DNA of 64,000 nucleotides, from positions 117,673 to 181,672 of the forward strand of contig NZ_JARHTP010000023.1 in assembly GCF_029223485.1 (NCBI RefSeq), written 5' to 3'. The stretch comes from Streptomyces coacervatus. GTDB taxonomy: Bacteria > Actinomycetota > Actinomycetes > Streptomycetales > Streptomycetaceae. How positions within the stretch are numbered: the first letter of the stretch is position 1; the number at the start of each line of letters is the position of its first letter. The notes under the pieces are model-generated. The model was not told the origin of the DNA, searched no databases, and was given only the letters and a program-made list of their open reading frames with translations. The translations under genes were made by a program, and so were the position numbers. Positions 16,169 through 24,983 of this stretch are shown one piece after another.

Positions 16169-16448
16169 TCGCCTCGATGGCGCTGTCGGTCAGCACTGGC
16201 TTTGTCATGATCGGCCCCTCCCACACCGTGGCGCCGTCACGGGCGAGGACCAGCTTGTGCCGCCAGGCACGCACGTTGCCGAGCTGGGCGCAACAGTCTC
16301 CGTCCGGGTTGATCACGACGTGCGCCGTCGAGACGTCGTCCAAGACTCTCGACCAGTCGATGGAAATCAACGTGTTCGCCGGCGTCACACCGGAGCCATC
16401 GCGGTCGACGACGTTGGCCGAGTGGACGCCACACCCGGTTGCAGACAA
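16140..16448 (-). pseudogene. Phage minor-tail-like protein fragment
   Basis: A 102-codon frame whose middle, about residues 26-80, resembles the N-terminal domain of actinophage minor tail or baseplate proteins: ISIDWSRVLDDVSTAHVVI, DGDCCAQLGNVRAWRHKLVLARDG and VWEGPI. In those proteins this domain is followed by several hundred residues. Here it ends in an unrelated tail after GPIM. The coding sense is therefore a remnant of a prophage or phage-tail-like locus; no other phage genes are nearby. Confidence 0.45.
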
Positions 16449-16800
16449 CGAGCCCCCTGCGGGAGAAAGAGGTCCGGCCCAAAACCAGCGGCGAACTCAG
16501 GTTAGCTGCAATACCAGTGACTTTGGCGCCCGCGGAGGCCCAGTGGACGACGTTTCCGCACGTCAGTAGGCTCCGCCATGACCCCCGACGGTTCCGAGCC
16601 GACAGCGGGGTTGGAACCTACGTCGTCATCCGGGTCCTGCGGCTGGAGCCGACTGAATAGCGTCCGGGCCACGGAGCCTTCGCCTTTGTCGCCCTTCGGG
16701 CCGCTTACCTGCGGGAGCAGGTGACGCCCTGCCCCGGCAGCCGGGGCCGGGCGTCACCGGTGGGTTGCGCGGCAGGAAGCATTCATGCCGTCGAGCTCGT
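16449..16800. other. Intergenic region, no gene seen
   Basis: About 350 bp between the phage-like fragment and the end of the lipoprotein gene. It contains no frame with a plausible product. A CCGGGG-rich inverted stretch near 16733-16755 could act as a terminator for the leftward lipoprotein gene, but the pairing is imperfect. Confidence 0.35.
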
Positions 16801-17373
16801 TCAGGCCATGTCGAGCCCGAACTTGCAGGCCAGGGTCTGGTGATAGGTCTGACCGGCCTGGGTGTAGTCCGCCTCGCAGCCCGAGATGGGTGCTTTCACC
16901 TGTGCGGTGACCTTGAGCCGTACCACCGCGTACTTGTCGCTGAGCGCCCCCGGCTTGATCGTGTACGGGTGCCCGGCGTAGTTCGGGTACTTGTCGAGGT
17001 CCACGTCGCCGGCGGTGGGGTGGGCGGTCTCCTGGTAGCCCAGCCGGTAGCCGGGCGTGTCCTTCACCGAGTAGACGGCGTAACCAAGCACTTTGGCGCC
17101 CGCCGGGACGTTGAGGAGCTTGACCCCCGTGACGGAGACGGCTTGTTTGGACGTGTTCCTCGTGAGGGGGAAGGCCATGCGGTAGACGTCGCCGACCTTC
17201 ACGTCCGAGAAGCCGAGGGAACCGGATGTTCCCGGCCCCTCCGCCTGCAGCGCCGTCCCCGCCGTGACCCGGTCCGTGCCGGTGGCACCCGCGCAACCTG
17301 TCGCGAAAGCCAGCAGGGCTGTCGCGGCGAGCGCCCAGGCGCGGCCGCGGCCGCTAGTACGAGTAGATGACAC
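16801..17373 (-). CDS. Lipoprotein of unknown function
   Basis: A 190-aa precursor with an Arg-rich N-terminus, a hydrophobic stretch and a lipobox (ALLAFATGCAG), so the mature protein is probably anchored outside the membrane by a diacylglyceryl Cys. The mature part is beta-rich (VKVGDVYRMAFPLTRNTSKQAVSVTGVKLLNVP; AVVRLKVTAQVKAPISGCEADYTQ) with two further Cys that may pair. The GTG at 17373 overlaps the last codons of the upstream gene, which points to coupled translation. No family is recognised. Confidence 0.65.
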   Translation of the reverse strand: MSSTRTSGRGRAWALAATALLAFATGCAGATGTDRVTAGTALQAEGPGTSGSLGFSDVKVGDVYRMAFPLTRNTSKQAVSVTGVKLLNVPAGAKVLGYAVYSVKDTPGYRLGYQETAHPTAGDVDLDKYPNYAGHPYTIKPGALSDKYAVVRLKVTAQVKAPISGCEADYTQAGQTYHQTLACKFGLDMA

Positions 17374-17960
17374 CGGGGTTCCCCGAAATCTTGCCCTTGG
17401 CGCCCCAGATGTCGTGCTCCGAGCCACCCGACCCCGCGGTGATTTTCTGGAAGTGCGAGGTGCCGTACTCGGTGTCGGGGCTGATCGTCACTCCGAACAC
17501 CTTAGCGGCGTAGCCGATCGTGATGGAGGTTCCGGAGGTGATGGTCGCGTACTGCTTCTTGCCGAGAACCGCACGATAGGACGGATTGGATTCCGGTACG
17601 CCGCCACTCCGTCCTTGTTGCGGACATCGCCGCCGTACCTCGCCACCGCGCCCCCGGCAGGAATGTCGTACTTGACCGGGAGAATGGAGTACGAATGCGT
17701 GACCCTGTGGTTGGGGCAGGCGAGCTGATGGTCGACGTCCTGGTATTCGACCGGAATCTGGAATCGCTTGGCCCAGTGCGGCCCTGGTTCGCGATGCCCA
17801 CGGCGTGGCCGGTGCTGCTCTTGCGCGAGACCTTTCCGGTGATGGACCAGTGCTCGCCGTCGACGCTGGTTGCCACGCCCCAGGTGCTGGACAGGGTGTT
17901 GTTGTACTCGAAGGCGGCGGTGGTGTCGTAGTACGCGTGCGCTTCACCGACGGACGTGCT
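17354..17960 (-). pseudogene. Secreted-protein gene broken by at least two frameshifts
   Basis: Three consecutive segments in three frames read as one beta-rich extracellular protein. They are VGEAHAYYDTTAAFEYNNTL..VSRKSSTGHAVGIANQG (about 17955-17800), then PHWAKRFQIPVEYQDVDHQLACPNHRVTHSYSILPVKYDI..VAAYR (about 17797-17600), then NPSYRAVLGKKQYATITSGTSITIGYAAKVFGVTISPDTEYG..GVIYSY (about 17594-17354). Frame changes fall near 17797 and 17597. No signal peptide or start is found upstream, so the 5' end is also missing. The last part overlaps the start of the lipoprotein gene, with which it was probably an operon. Family unknown. Confidence 0.65.
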
Positions 17961-18039
17961 CCCACGCCCGGCACGCCGAATGCGGGCAGCAGGGACCGCG
18001 CATTCAGCACGTTGACAGCGAGCTGTGACGCCAGGCGAG

Positions 18040-18768
18040 TCAGAGTTCCAGCCGGTAGCCGTGCCCCCGCAGGGTGGTGATGCGGGGCAGGCTGCCGGCG
18101 TGGGCCGCAGTGTCGGCGGCCTCGGTGAGGCGGCGGCGCAGGCCGGCCATGGTGACGTCGAGGGTCTTGGTGGAGCCGAACCAGTTCTCGTCCCAGACCT
18201 CGGCCATCAGGGTTTCCCGGGAGACGGCCTTGCCCGCGTGCTGGGCGAGAACGGCGAGCAGGTCGAACTCCTTGGGGCGGAGCGGGACTTCCTCGTCGTG
18301 GAGGGTGCAGCGGCGGGCGGAGACGTCGAGGACGAGGTCGACCAGGCGGACGGGTTCCTGTGGCGGTGCGGCGACAACGCGGCGGCGCAGGTGGGCGCGG
18401 AGCCGGGCGAGAAGCACGGAGAGGCTGAAGGGCTTGACGAGGTAGTCGTCGGCTCCCGCGTCCAGCCCGGCGATCACGTCGATGTCGTCGGTGCGGGCCG
18501 TGAGGATGACGATCAGCAGGTCGGGATTGCGGGCGCGCAAGGCGCGGGCGACGTCGAGGCCGTCCATGTCGGGCAGGCCCAGATCGAGCAGCAGGACGTC
18601 GTACGGCGATCGTGCGGCCTCGGCCAGGGCGGCGGAGCCGGTGCGGCTCCAGGTGGGGGCGTAGTCGTTGCCGCGCAGGCCGGTGTGAAGGTGGCGGCCG
18701 ATGGTGTCGTCGTCCTCGACGACCAGGACGCGCGGGCGGCTGCGGTCGGCGGTGGCGGGCTTGCGCAT
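18040..18768 (-). CDS. OmpR-family response regulator
   Basis: A 242-aa two-component response regulator. The receiver domain (residues about 14-128) has the acidic pair VVEDDD, phospho-acceptor Asp in LLLDLGLPDMDG, Thr in ILTARTD and Lys in YLVKPF. A winged-helix DNA-binding domain follows (about 150-240), with PLRPKEFDLLAVLAQHAGKAVSRETLMAEVW and the RITTLRGHGYRLEL ending. Its ATG is 56 bp past the end of the FtsX-type permease gene in the same direction, so it is probably the last gene of that operon. The likely partner is the histidine kinase encoded divergently at 23621-24943. Confidence 0.93.
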   Translation of the reverse strand: MRKPATADRSRPRVLVVEDDDTIGRHLHTGLRGNDYAPTWSRTGSAALAEAARSPYDVLLLDLGLPDMDGLDVARALRARNPDLLIVILTARTDDIDVIAGLDAGADDYLVKPFSLSVLLARLRAHLRRRVVAAPPQEPVRLVDLVLDVSARRCTLHDEEVPLRPKEFDLLAVLAQHAGKAVSRETLMAEVWDENWFGSTKTLDVTMAGLRRRLTEAADTAAHAGSLPRITTLRGHGYRLEL

Positions 18769-18824
18769 GGTCGACAGCCTAGAAGCGGGCGGAGCGGGCG
18801 GCTCGCCGGTCCGGTGCGGCGCGG

Positions 18825-21473
18825 TCACAGGTCGCGCAGTTCCTCGACGGCCGGGCGTCCGGCGCTGCGGATGCCGTTGAGGGCGGCGGCCAGTACGGCG
18901 GCCACCGCGGCGCCCGCGGTCAGGACCAGGTAGGCGGACGGCACGGACAGGCTCGCCGGGGGTGGGTCGAAGACACCCGTGAGAACCTTCACCAGCATCT
19001 CCGACAGCGCCCAGCCGATGAGCGCGCCGCCCGCCAGCCCGCCCGCGGTCAGCAGCAGGGCCTCGGTGAGGACCATGCCGCGCAGCTGGCCGGGCTTTGC
19101 GCCGAGCACGGTGGCGATGGCGAAGGTGCGGCGGCGTTCGGCGAGCCCGAGGGCGAGGACCAGTCCGCCGGCCCCTGCCGACAGGAGGACGGCGAAGGCG
19201 AGTTCGATGCGGGTCAGACCGGCCAGGTCGACGGAGGTGAGGCTGGTGCCGACGGTGCCGCGGGTCTGGGTGAGGTCGGTGACGGTGGCGCTGGTGCCGA
19301 GGTGCTTCCGCAGGTGGGCGGCGACCTGCTTCTGGTGGGTGCCGCCGGTGTCGAGCAGGAACGCGCCGACGGTGTCGCTGCCGGTCGCCTTGGCGACGTA
19401 GGCGGCGTTGGCGACGAAGAAGCTGTCCTTGGGGGCGGTGGGGAACTCCTTGGCGATGCCGGCGTAGTGGAAGGGGACGGTGCGCAGGGCCTTGGTGCGG
19501 GCGTCCTGGATGCGCAGGTTGACGGTGTCGCCGGGGGAGAGCTGGAAGTCGTGGACCGTCTCGACGCTGACCAGGAGGTTGTCCGGGCGCTGTGCCAGAC
19601 GCTGCATGAGCTGGTGGGCGGTGCCGCCGGCGAAGTAGGCGTCCTGGAGCGAGGTGGCCCGGGCGATGGTGTCCGGGCGGACGCCGTAGAGGTCCTGGAG
19701 GTCGGAGCCGACGTAGGCGAAGCGGTGCTGGAGCGGTTCGACGTGGCGTACGCCGGGGACCTTCAGCGTGCTCCCAGTGCTGGGCGGGACGTGGGCGCCG
19801 GGCGGTTCGGTGACGGTGACGTCGGCGCCGTTGGTGAGCCGGGCGTCGACCTCGGCCTGCTGGTGGTAGGTGGCGTTGAAGACCGCGGTGGAGACGGCGA
19901 AGGACACCGCGAGGGCGAGCAGCACCACGGAGCGGGCCAGTGGGCGTCGGCGCCGGGACAGGATGGCCGCCGTGGTGCCGGCGAGGGTGGCGGTGAGCGG
20001 GCGGGCCAGGCGGGCCAGGGCCGGGCGGCCGTGGGTGAGGGCGAGCAGGGTCAGCCGCCACACCAGCAGGGCTGCCCCGATCCACAGCAGGGCCGGGCCC
20101 AGGAAGGCCCAGTAGGAGACGGAGAGAGTGGGCACGCCCTCGGGGGCGAGGACGAGGGCGTACTGGTTGCCGGAGGAGGCGCGGAAGACCAGCCAGGAGC
20201 CGATCAGCAGCCCGAAGTCGAGGCCGCAGCGCATCCACCACGGGGAGCGGGTGGGGCGTACGCCGGTCTCCTTGCGGGTGTCGGCGACGGTGACCGAGCG
20301 CAGGTCGCGCAGGGCGGGGACGAGGACGGCCCCGGCCGCCACGGCGGCGCCGAGCACGAAGGCGATGCCGTACCAGATCGCCCAGGTGCCCGCGCTTGCG
20401 CCGAAGGAGGCGGCGCCGAAGGCGAGGCGCCCGGTCAGTGCCGCGATGCCGAGACCGGCGAGTCCGCCCACGACACCCACCAGCGCGGCTTCCAGGGCTG
20501 CGAGGCCGGTGATCTGACCTGGACGCAGCCCCCGCAGCCGGAGCAACCCCTGTTCCTGGCGGCGCCGTTGGCCGCCCGCCGAGGCGACGGCGGCGGTCAG
20601 CGCGGCGGCGAGGACCGCGCCGGGCACGCCGAGGAAGAGGAAGAGGATCTGGGCGTAGAGGGCGTCCTGGCGGGCGGAGTCGAGGGCGGCGCCGAGGTTG
20701 TTGCCGACCAGCGCGGCGCCCGACGCCTTGGCTTCGAGGTGGTGGGCGGCGCCGGTGACGGCGGTGAAGGCGGCGGCGGGGTCGGCGGGCAGGCTGGCGT
20801 CGCGGGCGACGTGGATCTGGGTGGTGAGGGCGGTCGCGCCGCGGGTGAGGGAGGCGAACCGGTCGGCGGGCAGCAGGATGACGTTGTCGGGAGGTGCGGT
20901 CGGCTGGGACTGGGGGGGTGCGCCGACCTTCTGGAACAGGGAGTCGGCCTGGGGCAGGTCGACGACGCCGTCCACACGTACCTGCCGCAGTCCGGCGCCC
21001 GGGAGCTGGATGCCGACGGTGTCGCCGGGCGCGGCGTGCAGGTTGGAGGCGGTCTGCTGGGCGAGCAGGACGCCGGTGGGGGAGCCGGAGAGGGGGCGGA
21101 TCTCGTCGGGGAACAGCCGCCGGTAGCCGGGAGGGAGGCCGAGGGCCATGCCGGGGCCGGTGGTCTGGGTGCTGCCCTGGACGCGGGCGGTGAAGCCGGT
21201 GGTGCGGGCGTATCCGACCGGGAGGGCGGCCCGGGTGCCGGGGGCCGTGCGGACCTGCCGCAGCACGGAGTGGGGGTCGGCGCCGGGCTGCACCTCGACC
21301 TGCCAGTCCACGGCGACGGAGCGGACGGCGCGCTGGGTCATGGTCGCCTTCGAGGCGGTGAGGAAGGAGCCGAGCGCGGCGATCAGGGCGACGGCGAGCG
21401 CGATGCCGGCCAGGGCGGCCAGCAGCCGTCCGGCGCGATGGCGGGCCAGGCCCCGTGCCCACGAGGTGATCAT
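18825..21473 (-). CDS. ABC transporter permease, FtsX/MacB type with two permease domains
   Basis: An 882-aa membrane protein with an N-terminal helix (LLAALAGIALAVALIAAL), a large external region, a cluster of helices at about 285-530, a second external region, and a final cluster of three helices with the FtsX-domain signature (LAFAVLLSAGAGGLVLALGLAERRRTFAIATVLGAKPGQL). This is the architecture of permeases for lipoprotein release, peptide efflux or stress sensing. The start codon overlaps the stop of the ATPase gene by 4 bp (ATGA at 21470-21473), so the two are translationally coupled and form one complex. Confidence 0.9.
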   Translation of the reverse strand: MITSWARGLARHRAGRLLAALAGIALAVALIAALGSFLTASKATMTQRAVRSVAVDWQVEVQPGADPHSVLRQVRTAPGTRAALPVGYARTTGFTARVQGSTQTTGPGMALGLPPGYRRLFPDEIRPLSGSPTGVLLAQQTASNLHAAPGDTVGIQLPGAGLRQVRVDGVVDLPQADSLFQKVGAPPQSQPTAPPDNVILLPADRFASLTRGATALTTQIHVARDASLPADPAAAFTAVTGAAHHLEAKASGAALVGNNLGAALDSARQDALYAQILFLFLGVPGAVLAAALTAAVASAGGQRRRQEQGLLRLRGLRPGQITGLAALEAALVGVVGGLAGLGIAALTGRLAFGAASFGASAGTWAIWYGIAFVLGAAVAAGAVLVPALRDLRSVTVADTRKETGVRPTRSPWWMRCGLDFGLLIGSWLVFRASSGNQYALVLAPEGVPTLSVSYWAFLGPALLWIGAALLVWRLTLLALTHGRPALARLARPLTATLAGTTAAILSRRRRPLARSVVLLALAVSFAVSTAVFNATYHQQAEVDARLTNGADVTVTEPPGAHVPPSTGSTLKVPGVRHVEPLQHRFAYVGSDLQDLYGVRPDTIARATSLQDAYFAGGTAHQLMQRLAQRPDNLLVSVETVHDFQLSPGDTVNLRIQDARTKALRTVPFHYAGIAKEFPTAPKDSFFVANAAYVAKATGSDTVGAFLLDTGGTHQKQVAAHLRKHLGTSATVTDLTQTRGTVGTSLTSVDLAGLTRIELAFAVLLSAGAGGLVLALGLAERRRTFAIATVLGAKPGQLRGMVLTEALLLTAGGLAGGALIGWALSEMLVKVLTGVFDPPPASLSVPSAYLVLTAGAAVAAVLAAALNGIRSAGRPAVEELRDL

Positions 21474-22132
21474 GAGACGTCCTCCTGTGCGAGCAGTCGT
21501 CCGTCGTGCATCGCGCGTCGGACGGTGAGCCGGGCGGCGATCGCCGGGTCGTGGGTGGTGACGACCAGGGCGGCGCCCGTGCGGTCCGCCGCCGTCAGCA
21601 GGGCGTCCAGGACGCGGGCGCCGGTGGCGTGGTCGAGTCGGCCGGTGGGCTCGTCGGCGAGGATCAGGCGCGGCTGCTGGGCGAGGACGCGGGCCACGGC
21701 GACCCGTTGGGCCTGGCCGCCGGAGATCTCCTCGGGCAGCCGGTCGGCCAGGTCGGATGCCCCCACCAGGTCGAGGGCGTCGGCGACCGGCCGGCGGGTC
21801 TGCGCCTCGGGCCGGCCGGCGAGGACGAGGGGAAGGGCGGTGTTCTCGGCGACGTCGAGGGCGGGGACCAGACTGTCGGCCTGGAACACCAGCCCGATGC
21901 CGGCGCTTGGGTCCAGGCCGGGCCAGGAGACGGTGCCGCTGGTGGGGCGTTCGAGCCCGGCCAGCAGATGCAGCAGCGACGACTTTCCCGACCCGGACGG
22001 GCCCACGATCGCCAGCCGGTCGCCGGGCCGGATGCTCAGGTCGGCGCCGTGCACGGCCACCACCGCCGTCGCGCCCCGCCCGAAGGTCAGCGCCGCGTTC
22101 TCGCAGACGACGAGGACGTCAGTGCCGGACAT
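21470..22132 (-). CDS. ABC transporter ATP-binding protein (MacB/LolD type)
   Basis: A 220-aa nucleotide-binding subunit: Walker A GPSGSGKSS (about residues 43-51), Q-loop FQADSLVP, signature ISGGQAQRV, Walker B LILADEPTG and switch His TTHD. The start chosen is the ATG at 22132 (MSGTDVLVV), which overlaps the end of the second ATPase gene (22119). An upstream in-frame ATG at 22168 would add 12 basic residues. It energises the permease encoded next. Confidence 0.92.
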   Translation of the reverse strand: MSGTDVLVVCENAALTFGRGATAVVAVHGADLSIRPGDRLAIVGPSGSGKSSLLHLLAGLERPTSGTVSWPGLDPSAGIGLVFQADSLVPALDVAENTALPLVLAGRPEAQTRRPVADALDLVGASDLADRLPEEISGGQAQRVAVARVLAQQPRLILADEPTGRLDHATGARVLDALLTAADRTGAALVVTTHDPAIAARLTVRRAMHDGRLLAQEDVS

Positions 22133-22841
22133 CGCTCGCCTCCCGCGTCTCCCGCGCCCGCCCGTCATCCAGGGCGATCACCCGGTCGGCGATCCGGACC
22201 GCTTCCGGGCTGTGCGTGACGATCAGCACCGCGCAGCCCTCCGCGGCCCGCTCCCGCACCATCCGCAGCACCAACTGCTCGGTACCGCCGTCGAGTTCAC
22301 CGGTCGGCTCGTCGGCCAGCAGCACGGCCGGGGAGTTGGCGAGAGCCACCGCCAGTCCCGCGCGCGCCAGTTCACCGCCGGACAGCTGCCGAGGCAGGGA
22401 ACGTGCCCGCTGTGCGAGCCCCACCTGCTCCAACAGCGCCTCGGCGGCCACGGCGGGACGGCCGCGCACGGCCCGCTGGGCCAGGCGGATGTTGTCGCGG
22501 ACACTCAGGTGCGGCAGCAGGTTGCGGGTCTGCAGCAGGACGCCGATGTGGCGGGCGCGCAGCCGGGCCCGCTCGGTCTCCGGCCGGTGGCTGATACGGA
22601 CACCGTCCACCCGGACCTCGCCGCCGGAGGGCTCGTCCAGCCCGGCCAGACACGCCAGCAGGGTGGACTTGCCTGCACCGGAGGGGCCGACCACGGCGAC
22701 CGTCTCGCCCCGCCGCACCGTCAGCGACACCCCGCGCAGGGCGAGGGTCTCCTCCTCGCCGGCCCGGTAGAAGCGGTACAGCTCGCGGGCGGTGAGCACG
22801 TCATCGTCGTACGACCGACTCGGCACGGTGGTCACCGCCAT
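22119..22841 (-). CDS. Second ABC transporter ATP-binding protein of the operon
   Basis: A 240-aa ATPase with Walker A GPSGAGKST, Q-loop LQTRNLLPH, signature LSGGELARAG, Walker B VLLADEPTG and switch His VTHS. It is distinct from the neighbouring ATPase (different N-terminal strand and insertions), so the single two-domain permease is served by two different ATPases, possibly as a heterodimer. The ATG at 22841 overlaps the end of the lipoprotein gene by 10 bp. It is followed directly by the other ATPase gene. Confidence 0.92.
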   Translation of the reverse strand: MAVTTVPSRSYDDDVLTARELYRFYRAGEEETLALRGVSLTVRRGETVAVVGPSGAGKSTLLACLAGLDEPSGGEVRVDGVRISHRPETERARLRARHIGVLLQTRNLLPHLSVRDNIRLAQRAVRGRPAVAAEALLEQVGLAQRARSLPRQLSGGELARAGLAVALANSPAVLLADEPTGELDGGTEQLVLRMVRERAAEGCAVLIVTHSPEAVRIADRVIALDDGRARETREASDVRH

Positions 22842-23464
22842 GCGAAGGAGTCGCTGACGATCCGCCACGGGTCGACGTTGTCGGCGTTGACCGGCCCGGA
22901 CAGCGTCAGGTCGACCTCGTGCCCCTGCCGGTAGAAGGCGTACCGTTCGAACGCGTCCCGCACGACCTTGCCGGTGACCGGGTCCTTGGCGGAGTCGCCC
23001 TGATAGGTCAGCCGGACGACGCGTCCGGCGTGCCGGTTCACCACGGTCGCCTTGGGGGCGGCGAATTTCGGTACCTGGGACTTGAGTTGGGGCACTGCGG
23101 TACGGGTGACCGAGGCGACCGTGGGCGCCGCGGACGCGGTGGCCGTGATGATCCGCACGGTGTTCAGCTTGTCCGTGAACACGGTCGTGGCGCCCTGCTC
23201 GGTACGTGCCCAGCCCTCGGGCACCTTCACCGTGAAGCCGGTGAAGCCGCTGCTGGGCCGATAGGTCACGTACACCTGGTTGTCGGGGATGTCGCCGGGC
23301 GGATTCGACTCGGTGGGCGCGGGACTCACCTGGGCGTTGTTGCCCCCGCCCGCCGGGGCAGCGGACGCGGCGGCCCCCGAGTGCGAGCCGGAACCCGAAC
23401 ACCCGGCGGTCACCGCCGCGACCAGCGTCAGCCCAACGGCGGCGGACGTGCGTGCAAGTGCCAT
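22832..23464 (-). CDS. Lipoprotein of the ABC/two-component operon
   Basis: A 210-aa precursor with a lipobox (LVAAVTAGCSG), a Ser/Ala/Gly-rich linker of about 35 residues, and a globular domain including YRPSSGFTGFTVKVPEGWARTEQGATTVFTDKLNTVRI, which resembles beta-sandwich domains found in other actinobacterial lipoproteins. It would be tethered to the outer face of the membrane. The ATG at 23464 is 8 bp from GGGAGGG; a GTG six bases earlier is possible. It is first in the leftward operon, so it may deliver substrate or signal to the transporter or kinase. Confidence 0.85.
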   Translation of the reverse strand: MALARTSAAVGLTLVAAVTAGCSGSGSHSGAAASAAPAGGGNNAQVSPAPTESNPPGDIPDNQVYVTYRPSSGFTGFTVKVPEGWARTEQGATTVFTDKLNTVRIITATASAAPTVASVTRTAVPQLKSQVPKFAAPKATVVNRHAGRVVRLTYQGDSAKDPVTGKVVRDAFERYAFYRQGHEVDLTLSGPVNADNVDPWRIVSDSFAWR

Positions 23465-23529
23465 GGCCACTGCCCTCCCGGAAAGCCTGCGACCGGAGAT
23501 CGGTCATGGCACCGACGCTAGGAAGCGGC

Positions 23530-23558
23530 CGGTTAACCGCCGGCACGCCGACGGTTAG
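23530..23558. promoter_or_regulatory. Direct repeat in the kinase/lipoprotein divergent region
   Basis: CGGTTAA at 23530 and CGGTTAG at 23552 are 22 bp apart, two helical turns, as in binding sites of OmpR-type regulators. The first copy also forms a GGTTAACC palindrome. It lies between the divergent starts of the lipoprotein operon and the histidine kinase, so it is a candidate site for the regulator at 18040-18768. Confidence 0.35.
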
Positions 23559-23620
23559 ACGACGGCAAAAGCGCGTGGCGCACCGGCGCAGAGCAGGCCG
23601 GCGGCCCGCAGGATGAAGGC

Positions 23621-24943
23621 ATGAGACAGCGTGTGGTGCGCGTCGCCCTCACCGCCGCCCTGGTCGCCGTGGTCCTCCTCGCCGTCCCGCTGGCCCTGGC
23701 CATCAGGTCGTCCCTGTACGCCGACCAGCGCGACACCCTGGAGCGGGCCGCCCTGTCGGGGGCCGTGCGCGTCAGCCCGGACTACACCACCGGCGACCCG
23801 GTCGAACTGCCCGCTCCGCCGAGCGGCGGGCACCTCGGCCTGTACGACACCCAGCTGCGCCTGCGCGCGGGCAGCGGCCCCAGGACCGGCGATGCGGCGG
23901 TACGGCAGGCACTCGGCGCGAGGGTGGTGCGCAGCCACTCGGGCGACGACCTCACGGTGACCGTGCCGGTCTCGCACGCGGAGCAGGTCATCGGCGTCGT
24001 ACGCGCGTCCTCACCCACCGCGGCCGTGCGCAACCGTGTCCTGGCTGTGTGGGCCGTCCTGGCCGGCGCCTGCGCTCTCGCCCTGACCGTGGCGGTCCTG
24101 GTCGCCCGCCGCCAGGCGCGGGTGCTGGCCGCCCCGTTGGAGGACCTCTCCCGCCACAGCCGGGCCGTCACCGCCGGCGACCTGAGCGCACGTGCCGCGC
24201 CCAGCAGCATCGCCGAGATCGACCAGGTGGCCCGCACCCACAACGAGATGCTGCACAGCCTCACCGAACTCCTGCGCCACGAACGGGACTTCACCGCCAA
24301 CGCCTCGCACCAGCTGCGCACCCCGCTGACCGGACTGCAGCTCACCCTGGAGGCGGGCCTCGCCCAGGACGACGAAGCGCGGCTGCGCCCCGCGCTGGAG
24401 GAGGCGCTGGCCACCACCCGTCGCTTGCATGGCACTGTGGAGGAGGTGCTACGGCTCTCCCGTTCCCCTGGTCTGCCCCGTACCCCGGCCCCGTCCGAGC
24501 CGGTCGCACGGCTGTTGGGGGAGACCGAGGAGCACTGGCACGGGTTGTTCGCCCACGACGGCAGGCGACTGCTGTGCACGACGGGTGAGGCACCGGACGA
24601 CGCCCGCGTGCCCGGTGCGCCGGTCGCCGAGATCCTCGGCATCCTGCTGGACAACGCACGCGTGCACGGCCGCGGCACCGTCCGCCTCACTGTCCGGGAC
24701 CTCGGCGACGCCCTCGCCTTCGACGTCGCCGACGAGGGCGGCATCGAGACGACCCGGCCCTTCGAGCGCGGCCACACAGGGGACGGCGAGGGCGAGGGCA
24801 TCGGCCTCGCCCTCGCCCGGGACCTCGCCGTCTCGCTCGGCGGCAGACTCTCCCTGACCGGCCGTCGCCCCACGACCTTCACCGTGCTGGTGCCGGTCCG
24901 TCAGGATGAGACAGGGGGTGAGACCGGGGACGCCGGCGGCTGA
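23621..24943 (+). CDS. Two-component sensor histidine kinase
   Basis: A 440-aa membrane kinase. Two transmembrane helices (about residues 7-28 and 142-165) flank an external sensor of about 110 residues. A HAMP domain follows (about 165-220), then the HisKA dimerisation domain with phospho-acceptor His in ANASHQLRTPL, and a HATPase domain with the N-box LDNARVHG and G-boxes DVADEGG and GEGIGLALA. The F-box region and lid are short. It is divergent from the lipoprotein/ABC/response-regulator operon. The OmpR-type regulator at 18040 is the obvious partner, an arrangement used for antibiotic or envelope-stress sensing. Confidence 0.92.
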   Translation: MRQRVVRVALTAALVAVVLLAVPLALAIRSSLYADQRDTLERAALSGAVRVSPDYTTGDPVELPAPPSGGHLGLYDTQLRLRAGSGPRTGDAAVRQALGARVVRSHSGDDLTVTVPVSHAEQVIGVVRASSPTAAVRNRVLAVWAVLAGACALALTVAVLVARRQARVLAAPLEDLSRHSRAVTAGDLSARAAPSSIAEIDQVARTHNEMLHSLTELLRHERDFTANASHQLRTPLTGLQLTLEAGLAQDDEARLRPALEEALATTRRLHGTVEEVLRLSRSPGLPRTPAPSEPVARLLGETEEHWHGLFAHDGRRLLCTTGEAPDDARVPGAPVAEILGILLDNARVHGRGTVRLTVRDLGDALAFDVADEGGIETTRPFERGHTGDGEGEGIGLALARDLAVSLGGRLSLTGRRPTTFTVLVPVRQDETGGETGDAGG

Positions 24944-24983
24944 GGACGCGCTGTGGTCCTGAACCGGGCAGGCCGGCCTCCCG

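Noticed and set aside
19302..22934. 1210-aa plus-strand frame opposite the ABC transporter genes
   Set aside because: Glu/Gly/Val-rich antisense shadow with no motif; the minus strand holds complete ATPase and permease motifs in coupled genes.
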